A DNA stretch of 13,696 nucleotides from JBOHNM01 sp050730675 (GTDB lineage Bacteria; Planctomycetota; Phycisphaerae; Phycisphaerales; UBA1924): NCBI GenBank assembly GCA_050730675.1, contig JBOHNM010000117.1, positions 1-13,696 on the forward strand. The letters run 5' to 3'. The notes under the pieces were generated by a model. It worked only from the letters and a program-made list of their open reading frames with translations. It had not been told where the DNA came from and did not search any database. The position numbers and the translations under genes are program-made. Below, piece by piece: positions 1 to 6,457 of this stretch (position 1 is its first letter; each line of letters begins with the position of its first letter).

Positions 1-307
1 GACCCTGAGCGCGCAGACCGGCAATGACTTGGCGGGCCTTGGCCGCGGCTCCTTCCTTGAGTTGCTCGAGGCGGTTGACGTCTTCGGTGAGCTGGCGGAT
101 GCGTGCGAGCTTCTTTTCTTCCTGCGCGATGAGCGCGGCGACCGCATCCTTGTATTGGTTGATCCGCCGCGTCTTCTCCTGGACGATCTTGTCGAAGGTC
201 GCCTGGATGACGTACGGGTTCTTTGACAACTCCTTGCGGGCCGAATCGACCCGACCGGTGAGGAGATATCCGACCGCTCTGATGTACCGACCTATGGCTC
301 CGAGCAC
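1..307 (-). CDS. pspA: PspA/IM30 (phage shock protein A) family protein, N-terminal part, cut by window edge
   Basis: Reading the reverse strand from a GTG at 307 gives 102 codons with no stop before the window edge, so the 3' end is missing. The protein begins MLGAIGRYIRAVGYLLTGRV, which could be an amphipathic membrane-binding helix. After it comes an almost uninterrupted charged coiled coil with segments such as QEKTRRINQYKDAVAALIAQ and LTEDVNRLEQLKEGAAAKAR. This layout (short amphipathic helix, then a long helical hairpin with an AALIAQEEKK-type segment) is that of PspA/IM30/Vipp1 proteins, which bind stressed membranes from the cytoplasmic face and are ESCRT-III relatives. The start is chosen because AGGAGG lies 8 nt upstream. 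It is the last visible gene of the five-gene operon, 30 nt after the two-TM protein. The family call rests on about 100 residues; another coiled-coil protein is the alternative. Confidence 0.68.
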   Translation of the reverse strand, partial: MLGAIGRYIRAVGYLLTGRVDSARKELSKNPYVIQATFDKIVQEKTRRINQYKDAVAALIAQEEKKLARIRQLTEDVNRLEQLKEGAAAKARQVIAGLRAQG

Positions 308-315
308 TTCGAAGA

Positions 316-321
316 CCTCCT
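316..321 (-). promoter_or_regulatory. Shine-Dalgarno AGGAGG of the pspA-like gene
   Basis: A perfect AGGAGG on the minus strand lies 8 nt before the GTG at 307, in the 30-nt gap after the preceding stop. It fixes the non-ATG start of the PspA-like gene. Confidence 0.75.
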
Positions 322-337
322 GTGTGAAGACACACTC

Positions 338-1132
338 TCAAACCCGATCACGCCGATCCTCAGAACGAAGGTCGCGTGCCGTCCGTGCTTCATCAACCCC
401 CGCGTCCTGCTCCAGTTCAGCCTGGATTCCCTGCATTCGTTCCTCGACCCTGCGTGCAACGGTCAGGCTTTCATCGAGTTCGCCCCTGAGTATAGCGAGA
501 GTCCGGGCGTCGCCGTCTTCCAACCCGAGGGATCGCAGGCCGTCAAGGATCTTCCCCAAATGGGCCGCGCTGGCTCGGATTTCTGACAACAGTCTCTCGC
601 GTTTGGCCAGAATCGACTCCCGGGCTTCCACAGTCGTCATGCTCTGACTTGTTTGGTAAAGCGTGAGCGTGCGTTCCAACGATTCCACGCAGGAACGGAA
701 GAGCTGATCGGCCTTTTGTGCCACTTCCAGCAGTTGGACGCGGGGGAGCGTCGTGTTGCCGCGCACCTCGTCCTTCAACGCCTTGTACATGCCGCGGAGA
801 TCGGCAAGCAACTGCTCGGTCCGCGGATCGTTGTCGGCGATGAGCCGAACCGAAAGGGCGTCGAGTCGGGCCTCGGCGTCGCGTGCGGCCTCGGCGCCAA
901 ACTCGTGGTACGCCTCGCGCGTCAGGTCTTCGATCCGAAAGAGCGCCCGCGTGGCGAGCGCGCCCACGCCGATCATCACCGCCGAGGCGCCCGCAAATCC
1001 GGCGATGATCGGGTCGACGCCTGTCGCCCAACCGATAATCGAAAGGCTGATTCCCGCCACGACAGGCACCAAGAACGACGGCCCGGCCAAGAGCTTGGCG
1101 ATCACCTTGCGTCTAAGGCCGGGGGTATCCAA
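338..1132 (-). CDS. two-TM membrane protein with long helical cytoplasmic tail, partner of PspA-like gene
   Basis: 264 residues from a TTG start at 1132. A GGACGGAG-like ribosome site lies about 9 nt upstream, and no in-frame ATG or GTG occurs between the previous stop and this codon. Two hydrophobic segments at about residues 17-36 and 41-62 are separated by the short loop ATGVD, so they form a tight hairpin. The rest, about 66-264, is polar, predicted largely helical and rich in heptad-like Leu/Ala (RIEDLTREAYHEFG, LLEVAQKADQLF, ILAKRERLLSEIRA), ending in a very charged tail. I do not recognise a catalytic motif. Two N-terminal TMs with a coiled-coil tail resemble the layout of XpaC-type proteins found with toxic-anion-resistance and envelope-stress genes, but I cannot show homology. 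Spacing of 35 nt to the upstream gene and 30 nt to the PspA-like gene puts it in the operon. A membrane anchor or adaptor for PspA is a plausible but unproven role. Confidence 0.85.
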   Translation of the reverse strand: MDTPGLRRKVIAKLLAGPSFLVPVVAGISLSIIGWATGVDPIIAGFAGASAVMIGVGALATRALFRIEDLTREAYHEFGAEAARDAEARLDALSVRLIADNDPRTEQLLADLRGMYKALKDEVRGNTTLPRVQLLEVAQKADQLFRSCVESLERTLTLYQTSQSMTTVEARESILAKRERLLSEIRASAAHLGKILDGLRSLGLEDGDARTLAILRGELDESLTVARRVEERMQGIQAELEQDAGVDEARTARDLRSEDRRDRV

Positions 1133-1167
1133 CCGTGTCGACTCCGTCCTTTTGTTCCCACAGTAAG

Positions 1168-2862
1168 TCAGTAGGGCAACTGTCCGAGGACGAATGTTAC
1201 CGACTGGGACTCACCACCGGCGCCGGCGGGCGGAATGCTGACGGCCCGGATCCTCGCGGCCGGGATTCCCGCCTGGAGAAGGAACTCGGCGGCTCCGGCG
1301 GCCCGCTGCTGGGCGAGCTTCTTGTTGGCTTCGGGATCGCCGTCCGAGCGTGCCTGCCCCCGCACAAGCACGTAGTAAGTAGGAAATGACTGAAGCGTGG
1401 CGGCGAGGCGGGTGAGCGCCTGCCGGCTTTGTTCGGTGAGGTCGCTGGTGCCGCGGGCGAAGACGATCCGTTCAACCTGGAGCGTGCCCACGGGAATGAG
1501 CGCATCCCATTGGTCGGGAGACAGTGTCGGCAGTTCGGGCGTTGGAGAACTGGTCTCGGTTCCGGTCGCAGTCCCGAGGCTGGGATGAAAACCTGATTCG
1601 AATAGGGAGCGAGCGACTCGATCGTAGAAGAATTTGCCGGCCTCGCCGTCGGTCGGATCTCGCTGGATCGCGCCGGTCGAGCGGAGCACGTGCGTGATGT
1701 TGTTGATCATGTGGGCGAGGGTGCGCGTCTCTCGTCCCGGCTCAGATCGTTCCTTGACGATACCGAAGTCGCCATAGTTTTCAGTGGTGTTCTTCCACCA
1801 GATGCCCTTGGCGAGCTTGCCGGCCTGTTCCGCAGTGAGCGGTTCATTCTGAGCGGCGGCATCTGCGCGGACAACCGCCGCCATACCACCAGGGGCCCGA
1901 GCCAATTCGTGGGCGGACCGGAGATAATTTTCCACAATCACGCGAACGCGATCTTCGTGCTCGAGCAGGTACTCCCGCTGCACCACAAGCACATCGACGA
2001 TGTACCCGCGAAAGCGTGAGGAATCGATCAGCACATGTGTGCCGGGGACCTGGAGCGCCTTGGAAACGTACGGCTCCCACAGGACATAGACCGAAGGCTG
2101 ATCAGGAGAGGCCCGGGCGATCCGCTGGTAGACTTCTTCGGCAGACTTGGCCGGAGAAAACGGATCGCTCGCAACCTTGTCGAGGTTGAAACTGCCCAGG
2201 ACCACGCGGGCGAGCGTCTCGCTTGGCGCGAAGCGTACGGTCACAAATTTGATGTCGGACCTATTCAGCGCATCAAGGTTGGGAAACGATTTGGAATAGG
2301 CAATCATCGCGTCGGCCCCGACAGATTCGTCGATGACCAGGACGATGGTGGCGGGAGAACTGCCGGCGTCGGCGCTGGCCTTGATCAGCGCGTCGATGGT
2401 GAACACAGCGAGGGGCGTCTGCCCGGTGGCGACGGAGCGGAGCCGCTTGGCGTAGTCGGCACCGTCATCCACGAATTCAACTTGCACGCCTTCATTCGCA
2501 AGACGCTTCTTGAAGACCTCCGAGCGCAGCACTGCGTACCCCGAAAACGAGTCCATGGCAATCGCAACACGAAACGGCGTGGCGCTCGTGCTGCCTGCCG
2601 CGCCGGTAAGGCGGAGCTTGAGATCGTCCACCAGCGCCGCAAGGACCGCCGGGTCACTTCCCGCCGGCATCGGCTCGGCGCGGACCTGACGCTTGGCTGC
2701 CTCTTGCAAGAGCGTTGTGTACTCGGTCGTGAGCCGCCGTACTTCCGAGCGCCGCTCCAAATATGGCGCCAGCCCATAGCGGTACCCGACCGCAAGTGTT
2801 CCGAGCACCACCAGCCACACCGCGGCGGCCACGAGCAACCTCGCTCCGGTTCGTGGCGTCAC
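1168..2862 (-). CDS. membrane-anchored NitT/TauT-type solute-binding domain fused to C-terminal OmpA-like domain
   Basis: 564 residues from a GTG at 2862 that overlaps the VWA stop as GTGA, with AGGAG 7 nt upstream. The frame stays open to 2937, but that would overlap the VWA gene heavily and has no better start. Residues 9-28 form an uncleaved TM anchor, followed by a short helical spacer. Residues about 96-330 look like a type 2 periplasmic binding protein of the nitrate/taurine/sulfonate group: TPFRVAIAMDSFSGY opens the domain, FTIDALIKA sits in the first lobe, and VLWEPYVSKAL near 260-270 is typical of this family. A linker rich in Ser/Thr/Pro (430-450) leads to an OmpA-like region at about 460-562 (RGQARSDGD, LAQQRAAGAAEFL). 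The peptidoglycan-binding signature is eroded: the family's N-R-R-V-E motif reads ESQSVTFVLG here. It probably senses a ligand in the periplasm rather than feeding a transporter, as no ABC permease is nearby. Confidence 0.85.
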   Translation of the reverse strand: MTPRTGARLLVAAAVWLVVLGTLAVGYRYGLAPYLERRSEVRRLTTEYTTLLQEAAKRQVRAEPMPAGSDPAVLAALVDDLKLRLTGAAGSTSATPFRVAIAMDSFSGYAVLRSEVFKKRLANEGVQVEFVDDGADYAKRLRSVATGQTPLAVFTIDALIKASADAGSSPATIVLVIDESVGADAMIAYSKSFPNLDALNRSDIKFVTVRFAPSETLARVVLGSFNLDKVASDPFSPAKSAEEVYQRIARASPDQPSVYVLWEPYVSKALQVPGTHVLIDSSRFRGYIVDVLVVQREYLLEHEDRVRVIVENYLRSAHELARAPGGMAAVVRADAAAQNEPLTAEQAGKLAKGIWWKNTTENYGDFGIVKERSEPGRETRTLAHMINNITHVLRSTGAIQRDPTDGEAGKFFYDRVARSLFESGFHPSLGTATGTETSSPTPELPTLSPDQWDALIPVGTLQVERIVFARGTSDLTEQSRQALTRLAATLQSFPTYYVLVRGQARSDGDPEANKKLAQQRAAGAAEFLLQAGIPAARIRAVSIPPAGAGGESQSVTFVLGQLPY

Positions 2863-3920
2863 GACGACGCTCCTCGCACGGCGCGGGCGATCTTGCTGAG
2901 AACGATGACGACAATGACTCCCCCGATGATCGCCCACGGGAGAGTTCCCGGTCCGCCCGAAGAGGGCGCCGACGGAACCGGCGACTGATTCGACGTGGCG
3001 GGATTTCTCGCGGAGTTCCCTGGGTTCGCGTTGGTATTCGACTGCGTAGGTGCGGCAGCCGGAGTACCGACCGCCCCTGCCGGGGGAACAGGCGCTTCAC
3101 CGACAGGTTGGTTCTGCTGAGCCGTGATGGCTGTGAGCGCTGCCGCGGCGACTTCATCGGGGATCGCCTTGATCATCTCAAAGTTCGCCGCCACGTTGTC
3201 GTCGGTCGAACGAGTCTTGAGTTCAGCAAAGACTTCGGTGACCGCGGCATTGAGCGACGCCGGATCGTTGGCACGCTTGTACGAGTGGACCTTCTTGGCG
3301 AGCGTGTGGTCCGCCTTCATGTTGACGCCGATGACGTTGACGACAATGCCCCGGGCGAGCACAACGGGCGTGTATTTTTCCATCAGATCCCGGTCGCTCG
3401 CTTCGCCGTCTGTGACCACGAGCATGGAAAACGTCCCGTACCCCGACTGCTGCGCTCGCCGGGCGAGCAGGGCATCCGCCGCCTTCTTGATGTAGGCGCC
3501 CAGCGGCGTGCCGCCATCGGGTTGGATGGGCGCAATCGCGCGGCGCAGCTGATCCTGATCGAGCGGACCGATCGGATACACCCATTCCTCCCCGACATTC
3601 TGACCGCTGAAGACCAGGACGCCGACGTTCGTTCCCGCCGGCACCTTGGAGAGCACGCCCAACAGCGCCGTCTTGGCGGCCTCCATCTTGGATGTGCCCG
3701 CGCCCGGAAGGGATTCTTTCATCGAGCCCGAGGCATCCACCACCACGACAACGGTGTCAATTGTCTTGTCGGTGACACTCTGGACGGTCGGGCCTGTTGC
3801 CAAAGGCGCGTCGCCCGCGGGCTGCGCTCCCGCCCCCGCGCTCAGAAGAGCGCAAAGCACGACCGCAGCACAGGGCGCAAGCAACTGTCGAGCAACGAGT
3901 GTGGTGAGCGCTTGTCCCAT
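2859..3920 (-). CDS. VWA domain protein with signal peptide, intact MIDAS and C-terminal TM anchor
   Basis: 353 residues from ATG 3920 (GGAG 9 nt upstream); a longer frame to 3980 lacks a better start and would delay the signal peptide. Residues 1-32 form a signal peptide ending AGAGAQ. The von Willebrand A domain spans about 53-235 with a complete metal-ion-dependent adhesion site: DASGS (D62, S64, S66), the Thr of GGTPLG (T138), and the Asp of VVTDGEA (D171). MIDAS sites bind Mg2+ or Mn2+ and mediate protein-protein contacts. A low-complexity Ala/Pro/Asn/Ser linker (about 268-326) leads to a single TM at about 328-344 and a short basic tail. This is a periplasm-exposed domain tethered to the inner membrane. 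It sits 76 nt after the first solute-binding/OmpA gene and overlaps the second by 4 nt, so all three are probably co-translated and may form one complex. Confidence 0.9.
   Translation of the reverse strand: MGQALTTLVARQLLAPCAAVVLCALLSAGAGAQPAGDAPLATGPTVQSVTDKTIDTVVVVVDASGSMKESLPGAGTSKMEAAKTALLGVLSKVPAGTNVGVLVFSGQNVGEEWVYPIGPLDQDQLRRAIAPIQPDGGTPLGAYIKKAADALLARRAQQSGYGTFSMLVVTDGEASDRDLMEKYTPVVLARGIVVNVIGVNMKADHTLAKKVHSYKRANDPASLNAAVTEVFAELKTRSTDDNVAANFEMIKAIPDEVAAAALTAITAQQNQPVGEAPVPPAGAVGTPAAAPTQSNTNANPGNSARNPATSNQSPVPSAPSSGGPGTLPWAIIGGVIVVIVLSKIARAVRGASS
2870..2874 (-). promoter_or_regulatory. Shine-Dalgarno AGGAG that sets the GTG start at 2862
   Basis: AGGAG on the minus strand, 7 nt before the GTG of the second solute-binding/OmpA gene, embedded in the last codons of the VWA gene. 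It argues against the longer reading frame starting at 2937. Confidence 0.65.
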
Positions 3921-3996
3921 GTCCAGAGACTCCGTTGCGGCTCGCCAGTCGGGGTGCCGCGGCCGCAGATGCGTGGGCACGAATGAAGGTTCGCGT

Positions 3997-5856
3997 TCAG
4001 AAATTGAAGTTCGCGGGCTTGATGACTTCCGCCGGCACCTTGATCAATCGAAACTCAACACGCATGTTCTGCTTCGCTTGGTCGAGATTCGTGGGCTTGG
4101 CGATCAAAGGCTCGGCAACGCCAACACCCACGGGCTGGATCTGGCTCCTGTCGAGCTTGAACCCGTTAGCTGCGGCATAGGCGATAATCGCATCGCGCAC
4201 GGCATCAGCCCGCGTGCGCGAAAGATTGAGTGCGGCCTGCATGGTCTGCCTCGGATCAGGATTGCCGCCGGCAAACGCTCCCTTCTCGATCAGGTCCACG
4301 ATCTGGTTGGTCGCGGCGAGATCGAGGGGCTTGCCTTGGAAGAAGTACTTGTAGTTCCCTTCGGTTCCAGTGCGCTGGATGAATCCCTTGTTCATGCCCG
4401 CGGTGATCAGATCGAACAGCGTCTGGGTTGGATCGGCATGACCGCGGATCACAATCACAGCATTGCCAAAGGTTGACGCGGCCTTCACCGCCCGGAGAAA
4501 CTCAGGACCGTAAACGTCCGCCGGAAAGATATTTTGATTGGGCTCGAACCCGATCGTGAACTGCACAATCGTGTTTTCAGCGAGAGCGTTCCCAAGCACG
4601 GCATTCACCGATTCCGCCTTGATGCGTTCGCCCGGCGCGGCATCGATGACCTTCAAGCCTCCGACCTTCGCGACCTTGTCCCAATCCAGGTCGGGAGCGT
4701 AAAAGCCCGAGCGAACCTTGGCATAACCCTGACCCAACGCCAGATCGAGTGCGCCGCTCTGCTTGGACTCGAAGCCGTCGAGGTTGCCCTTGTCGAGGAA
4801 GAAAGACTTGTTCCCTTGCAGACCGACGAATGTCGCGTCCATGAGCAGGCCGTGGGCGTCCACTTCAAGCGTCGGAAGAACTTCCTTGCCGAGAATGGTC
4901 TGCGCCATCATGAGCATCGCCCAGTACGGGTCGGATTTTTCCTTGTCCTTCTCAAACTTGCCGTCCTTGTCGAACTTGGCTCGCAGCTCAACGAGTCGTT
5001 CGGCGCCCTTGATGTAGCCCGCGACGAACTTCTCGACCGCCTCCTTGTTCGCGTCGTAGTAGTCCTTGCGTACGGCGTAGACGTCCGCAAGCGAGCGGCT
5101 CATCGTCGAGGTGGAGATCAGGACCTTGGCATCCTTGACCGTGCCTTCGGCGCCATTGCCGACTTTGTCGAGGCCGCCGGTGAGACCGATCATGTCGGGC
5201 GAGATCACCATGCACGCATCGATCGAAGAGTCCTTTCGGAACAGGTCGGGAGCACTCCCGTCACCGGTGAGCTTCGGCGACCAGACGATCGTGACATCCT
5301 TCCAAGAGAGCTGCGCCGTGCGCAGGATGTCGTCGAGCATGCCCACGTGGGGGCCGTTCTGCTGGAGGGCGATCTTCTTGCCCTTGAGATCGCTCAGCGT
5401 TCGCAGGTGCGATCGTGAGACCATGTGGTCGCCCGCGGACCAGGTGAGCTGCATGATCACCACGGGCTTGGTGCGCGGATCAGCGCCCAGCACTTCGGAT
5501 GCGAGGCCGATCATGCGGAGTTCGCCACGCAGGTAGGGGGAATCGCCCGAGAGGTAACGCTTCACCTGCGTCGGGAAGTCGTCGCCCGGCACGAGCTTCA
5601 GGTTGAGGCCAAGCCCATCGTAGATCGACCCGCGCACAGTGGTCAGGCCGCCATTGGCGGCGAATGTCGCCACATCACCACCCCAGGTGATATAGGGAGC
5701 CTCGACCTGCCCGCCGCTCTTGACCTGACCAACCTTGACCGGCCCGATCGCGTCGGCAAACCGCAACGATGCGGGCGATGGCTGCGCCGCCGCGGCGATC
5801 GACATGAGTGTGAGCGACAACCATGCCCCGAGCATCATGATCAGACGAGTTCGCAT
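3997..5856 (-). CDS. secreted solute-binding domain (NitT/TauT type) fused to OmpA-like peptidoglycan-binding domain
   Basis: 619 residues from ATG 5856, chosen because GGAGG lies 8 nt upstream; the frame extends 10 codons further without a ribosome site. Residues 1-24 form a signal peptide (cleavage near AAAA-QP). Residues about 45-410 resemble ABC-type binding proteins of the nitrate/taurine/thiamine-precursor group: TLSDLKGKKIALQQNG near 153-168, a DDILRTAQL helix, and SIDACMVISPDM at 211-222, where the family has its 'DA' strand. Residues about 425-607 form an OmpA-like domain: VIVIRGHADP at 467-476, ALNLSRTRADAVRDAI at 542-557, then VGVGVAEPL and QNMRVEFRL at 596-604, a variant of the NRRVE motif. 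About 65 residues are inserted between the GHAD and LSRTRA blocks. It is the first gene of the operon. It probably sits in the periplasm bound to peptidoglycan; no transporter partner is present. Confidence 0.9.
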   Translation of the reverse strand: MRTRLIMMLGAWLSLTLMSIAAAAQPSPASLRFADAIGPVKVGQVKSGGQVEAPYITWGGDVATFAANGGLTTVRGSIYDGLGLNLKLVPGDDFPTQVKRYLSGDSPYLRGELRMIGLASEVLGADPRTKPVVIMQLTWSAGDHMVSRSHLRTLSDLKGKKIALQQNGPHVGMLDDILRTAQLSWKDVTIVWSPKLTGDGSAPDLFRKDSSIDACMVISPDMIGLTGGLDKVGNGAEGTVKDAKVLISTSTMSRSLADVYAVRKDYYDANKEAVEKFVAGYIKGAERLVELRAKFDKDGKFEKDKEKSDPYWAMLMMAQTILGKEVLPTLEVDAHGLLMDATFVGLQGNKSFFLDKGNLDGFESKQSGALDLALGQGYAKVRSGFYAPDLDWDKVAKVGGLKVIDAAPGERIKAESVNAVLGNALAENTIVQFTIGFEPNQNIFPADVYGPEFLRAVKAASTFGNAVIVIRGHADPTQTLFDLITAGMNKGFIQRTGTEGNYKYFFQGKPLDLAATNQIVDLIEKGAFAGGNPDPRQTMQAALNLSRTRADAVRDAIIAYAAANGFKLDRSQIQPVGVGVAEPLIAKPTNLDQAKQNMRVEFRLIKVPAEVIKPANFNF

Positions 5857-5899
5857 CGAGCAGACCTCCAGACAAGAAGGCATCAAGACCTTGTTGGCA

Positions 5900-5905
5900 A
5901 TGATA
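5900..5905 (-). promoter_or_regulatory. possible -10 box (TATCAT) of the five-gene envelope operon
   Basis: TATCAT, one mismatch from TATAAT, lies on the minus strand about 43 bases upstream of the ATG at 5856, giving a leader of roughly 37 nt that contains the GGAGG. No convincing -35 hexamer is seen at 16-18 bp, so this is weak. Confidence 0.25.
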
Positions 5906-5929
5906 GTGGGGTGGTTTCGAGGCGTCGTT

Positions 5930-5954
5930 CGGTGGCCGGAACCGGCCTCACCGG
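5930..5954. repeat. inverted repeat upstream of the solute-binding/VWA/PspA operon
   Basis: The core is GGCCGG-AA-CCGGCC at 5934-5947. Outer arms (CGGT at 5930-5933, ACCG at 5950-5953) pair after a 2-nt bulge. The two-base spacer is too short for a stable RNA loop unless the inner pair opens, so an operator-like DNA site just upstream of the possible -10 box is as likely as a hairpin. There is no U-tract, so it is not a typical terminator. Confidence 0.35.
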
Positions 5955-6107
5955 CAACAACGAGGCGGGGCGCCTAACCCACCCGCCGCAACCAGGTGAC
6001 TGTCGTTTTCCGACTCCTGCATACGTCAACATTGTGGCATACGAATCTGCGAACGCCGCTCCAAGCTCCCCCAGTACAGACAGCCGTATCTCTGATTTAG
6101 TTCACGG

Positions 6108-6352
6108 TCAGTAACGAAAGTGACCCCGGACTGCTCTGGGGCAAGTTGAGGTGCATGATTGCGCCGTCGCGGCGTGGTCGATCGCATAGCCGTCGTCGCT
6201 CACCTGCACGTCACCGTTCACATCGCCCGGCGGCTGCGCGATCGGCCTGCCGAAGGGCGTGTAGTCGTACCGCTCCAACACGATCCCCGGCGTGCCCGCC
6301 TCGCTCTCGAGCGCCGGCGCCACCAGCCCGCGCACGTGCCCGAACGCGTTGG
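6108..6352 (-). pseudogene. RHS/YD-repeat protein fragment with dockerin-like motif (relic)
   Basis: On the minus strand the frame reads NAFGHVRGLVAPALE and then IVLERYDYTPFGRP. The latter is the signature of the RHS-repeat-associated core, usually seen near the C-terminus of large wall-associated or toxin-delivery polymorphic proteins. It runs on into PGDVNGDVQVSDDGYAIDHA, which resembles half of a type I dockerin calcium loop, as often found at the ends of planctomycete surface proteins. After that it degenerates into a Cys/Thr-rich tail and stops. There is no start codon context, no ribosome site and none of the long repeat array that RHS proteins have. The 5' side ends abruptly at about 6352, where a transposase fragment on the other strand begins. 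I read it as a remnant of a large gene destroyed by insertion and deletion. Confidence 0.6.
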
Positions 6353-6361
6353 GGGGAGCCG

Positions 6362-6453
6362 CCGACCCTCCTGCTCCTTGACAACGACACCAAGTTCGGC
6401 CGCGCCTTCGACGATGCTCTCGCCCGGCACAGGGTCAGCGTGAAGCGGCCCAA
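6362..6453 (+). mobile_element. integrase-core (DDE) transposase fragment, IS remnant
   Basis: The plus strand encodes about 31 residues beginning PTLLLLDNDTKFGRAFDDAL and continuing through ARHRVSVKRP. LLLDNDTKFG followed by FDD...VSVKR is the stretch around the second catalytic aspartate of rve-type transposases, where D-N-D-x-K-F is highly conserved and is normally followed by a TP-RAP-NA-ER block. That next block is absent: the similarity stops at KRP and runs into the antisense of the TPR lipoprotein gene. No start, no first Asp, no Glu and no terminal inverted repeats were found, so this cannot encode an active enzyme. It is back to back with the RHS fragment. Confidence 0.6.
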
Positions 6454-6457
6454 GAGT

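Larger units (their letters stand above)
5857..6107. other. intergenic leader upstream of the solute-binding/VWA/PspA operon
   Basis: About 250 bases with no supported gene on either strand; it is visibly less GC-rich around 6001-6120. It holds the ribosome site GGAGG (5865-5869), a possible -10 box and inverted repeats (listed separately). A second small repeat, AGGCG-GGG-CGCCT, is at 5963-5975. A plus-strand frame from about 5735 runs through it but starts inside the coding gene and looks like a shadow. Confidence 0.5.

Noticed and set aside
24..647. 207-residue plus-strand frame
   Set aside because: Ser/Arg-rich antisense of the PspA-like and two-TM genes; those minus-strand frames have ribosome sites and recognisable features.
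2863..2937. 25-codon N-terminal extension of the second solute-binding/OmpA protein
   Set aside because: It overlaps the VWA coding region and is Arg/His-rich; the GTG at 2862 has AGGAG at 7 nt and forms a GTGA overlap.
2035..2988. 317-residue plus-strand frame
   Set aside because: Arg/His-rich antisense shadow of the second solute-binding/OmpA gene, typical of GC-rich DNA; no domain signature.
2763..3986. 407-residue plus-strand frame
   Set aside because: Lies opposite the VWA gene, whose signal peptide, MIDAS and TM are intact; composition is that of a shadow.
4534..5418. 294-residue plus-strand frame
   Set aside because: Antisense of the first solute-binding/OmpA gene; no recognisable motif and no ribosome site.
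6120..6165. Possible terminal inverted repeat of the IS relic
   Set aside because: The GTGACCCCGG-like sequence has no matching inverted copy near 6453 or elsewhere in the relic that I could find.
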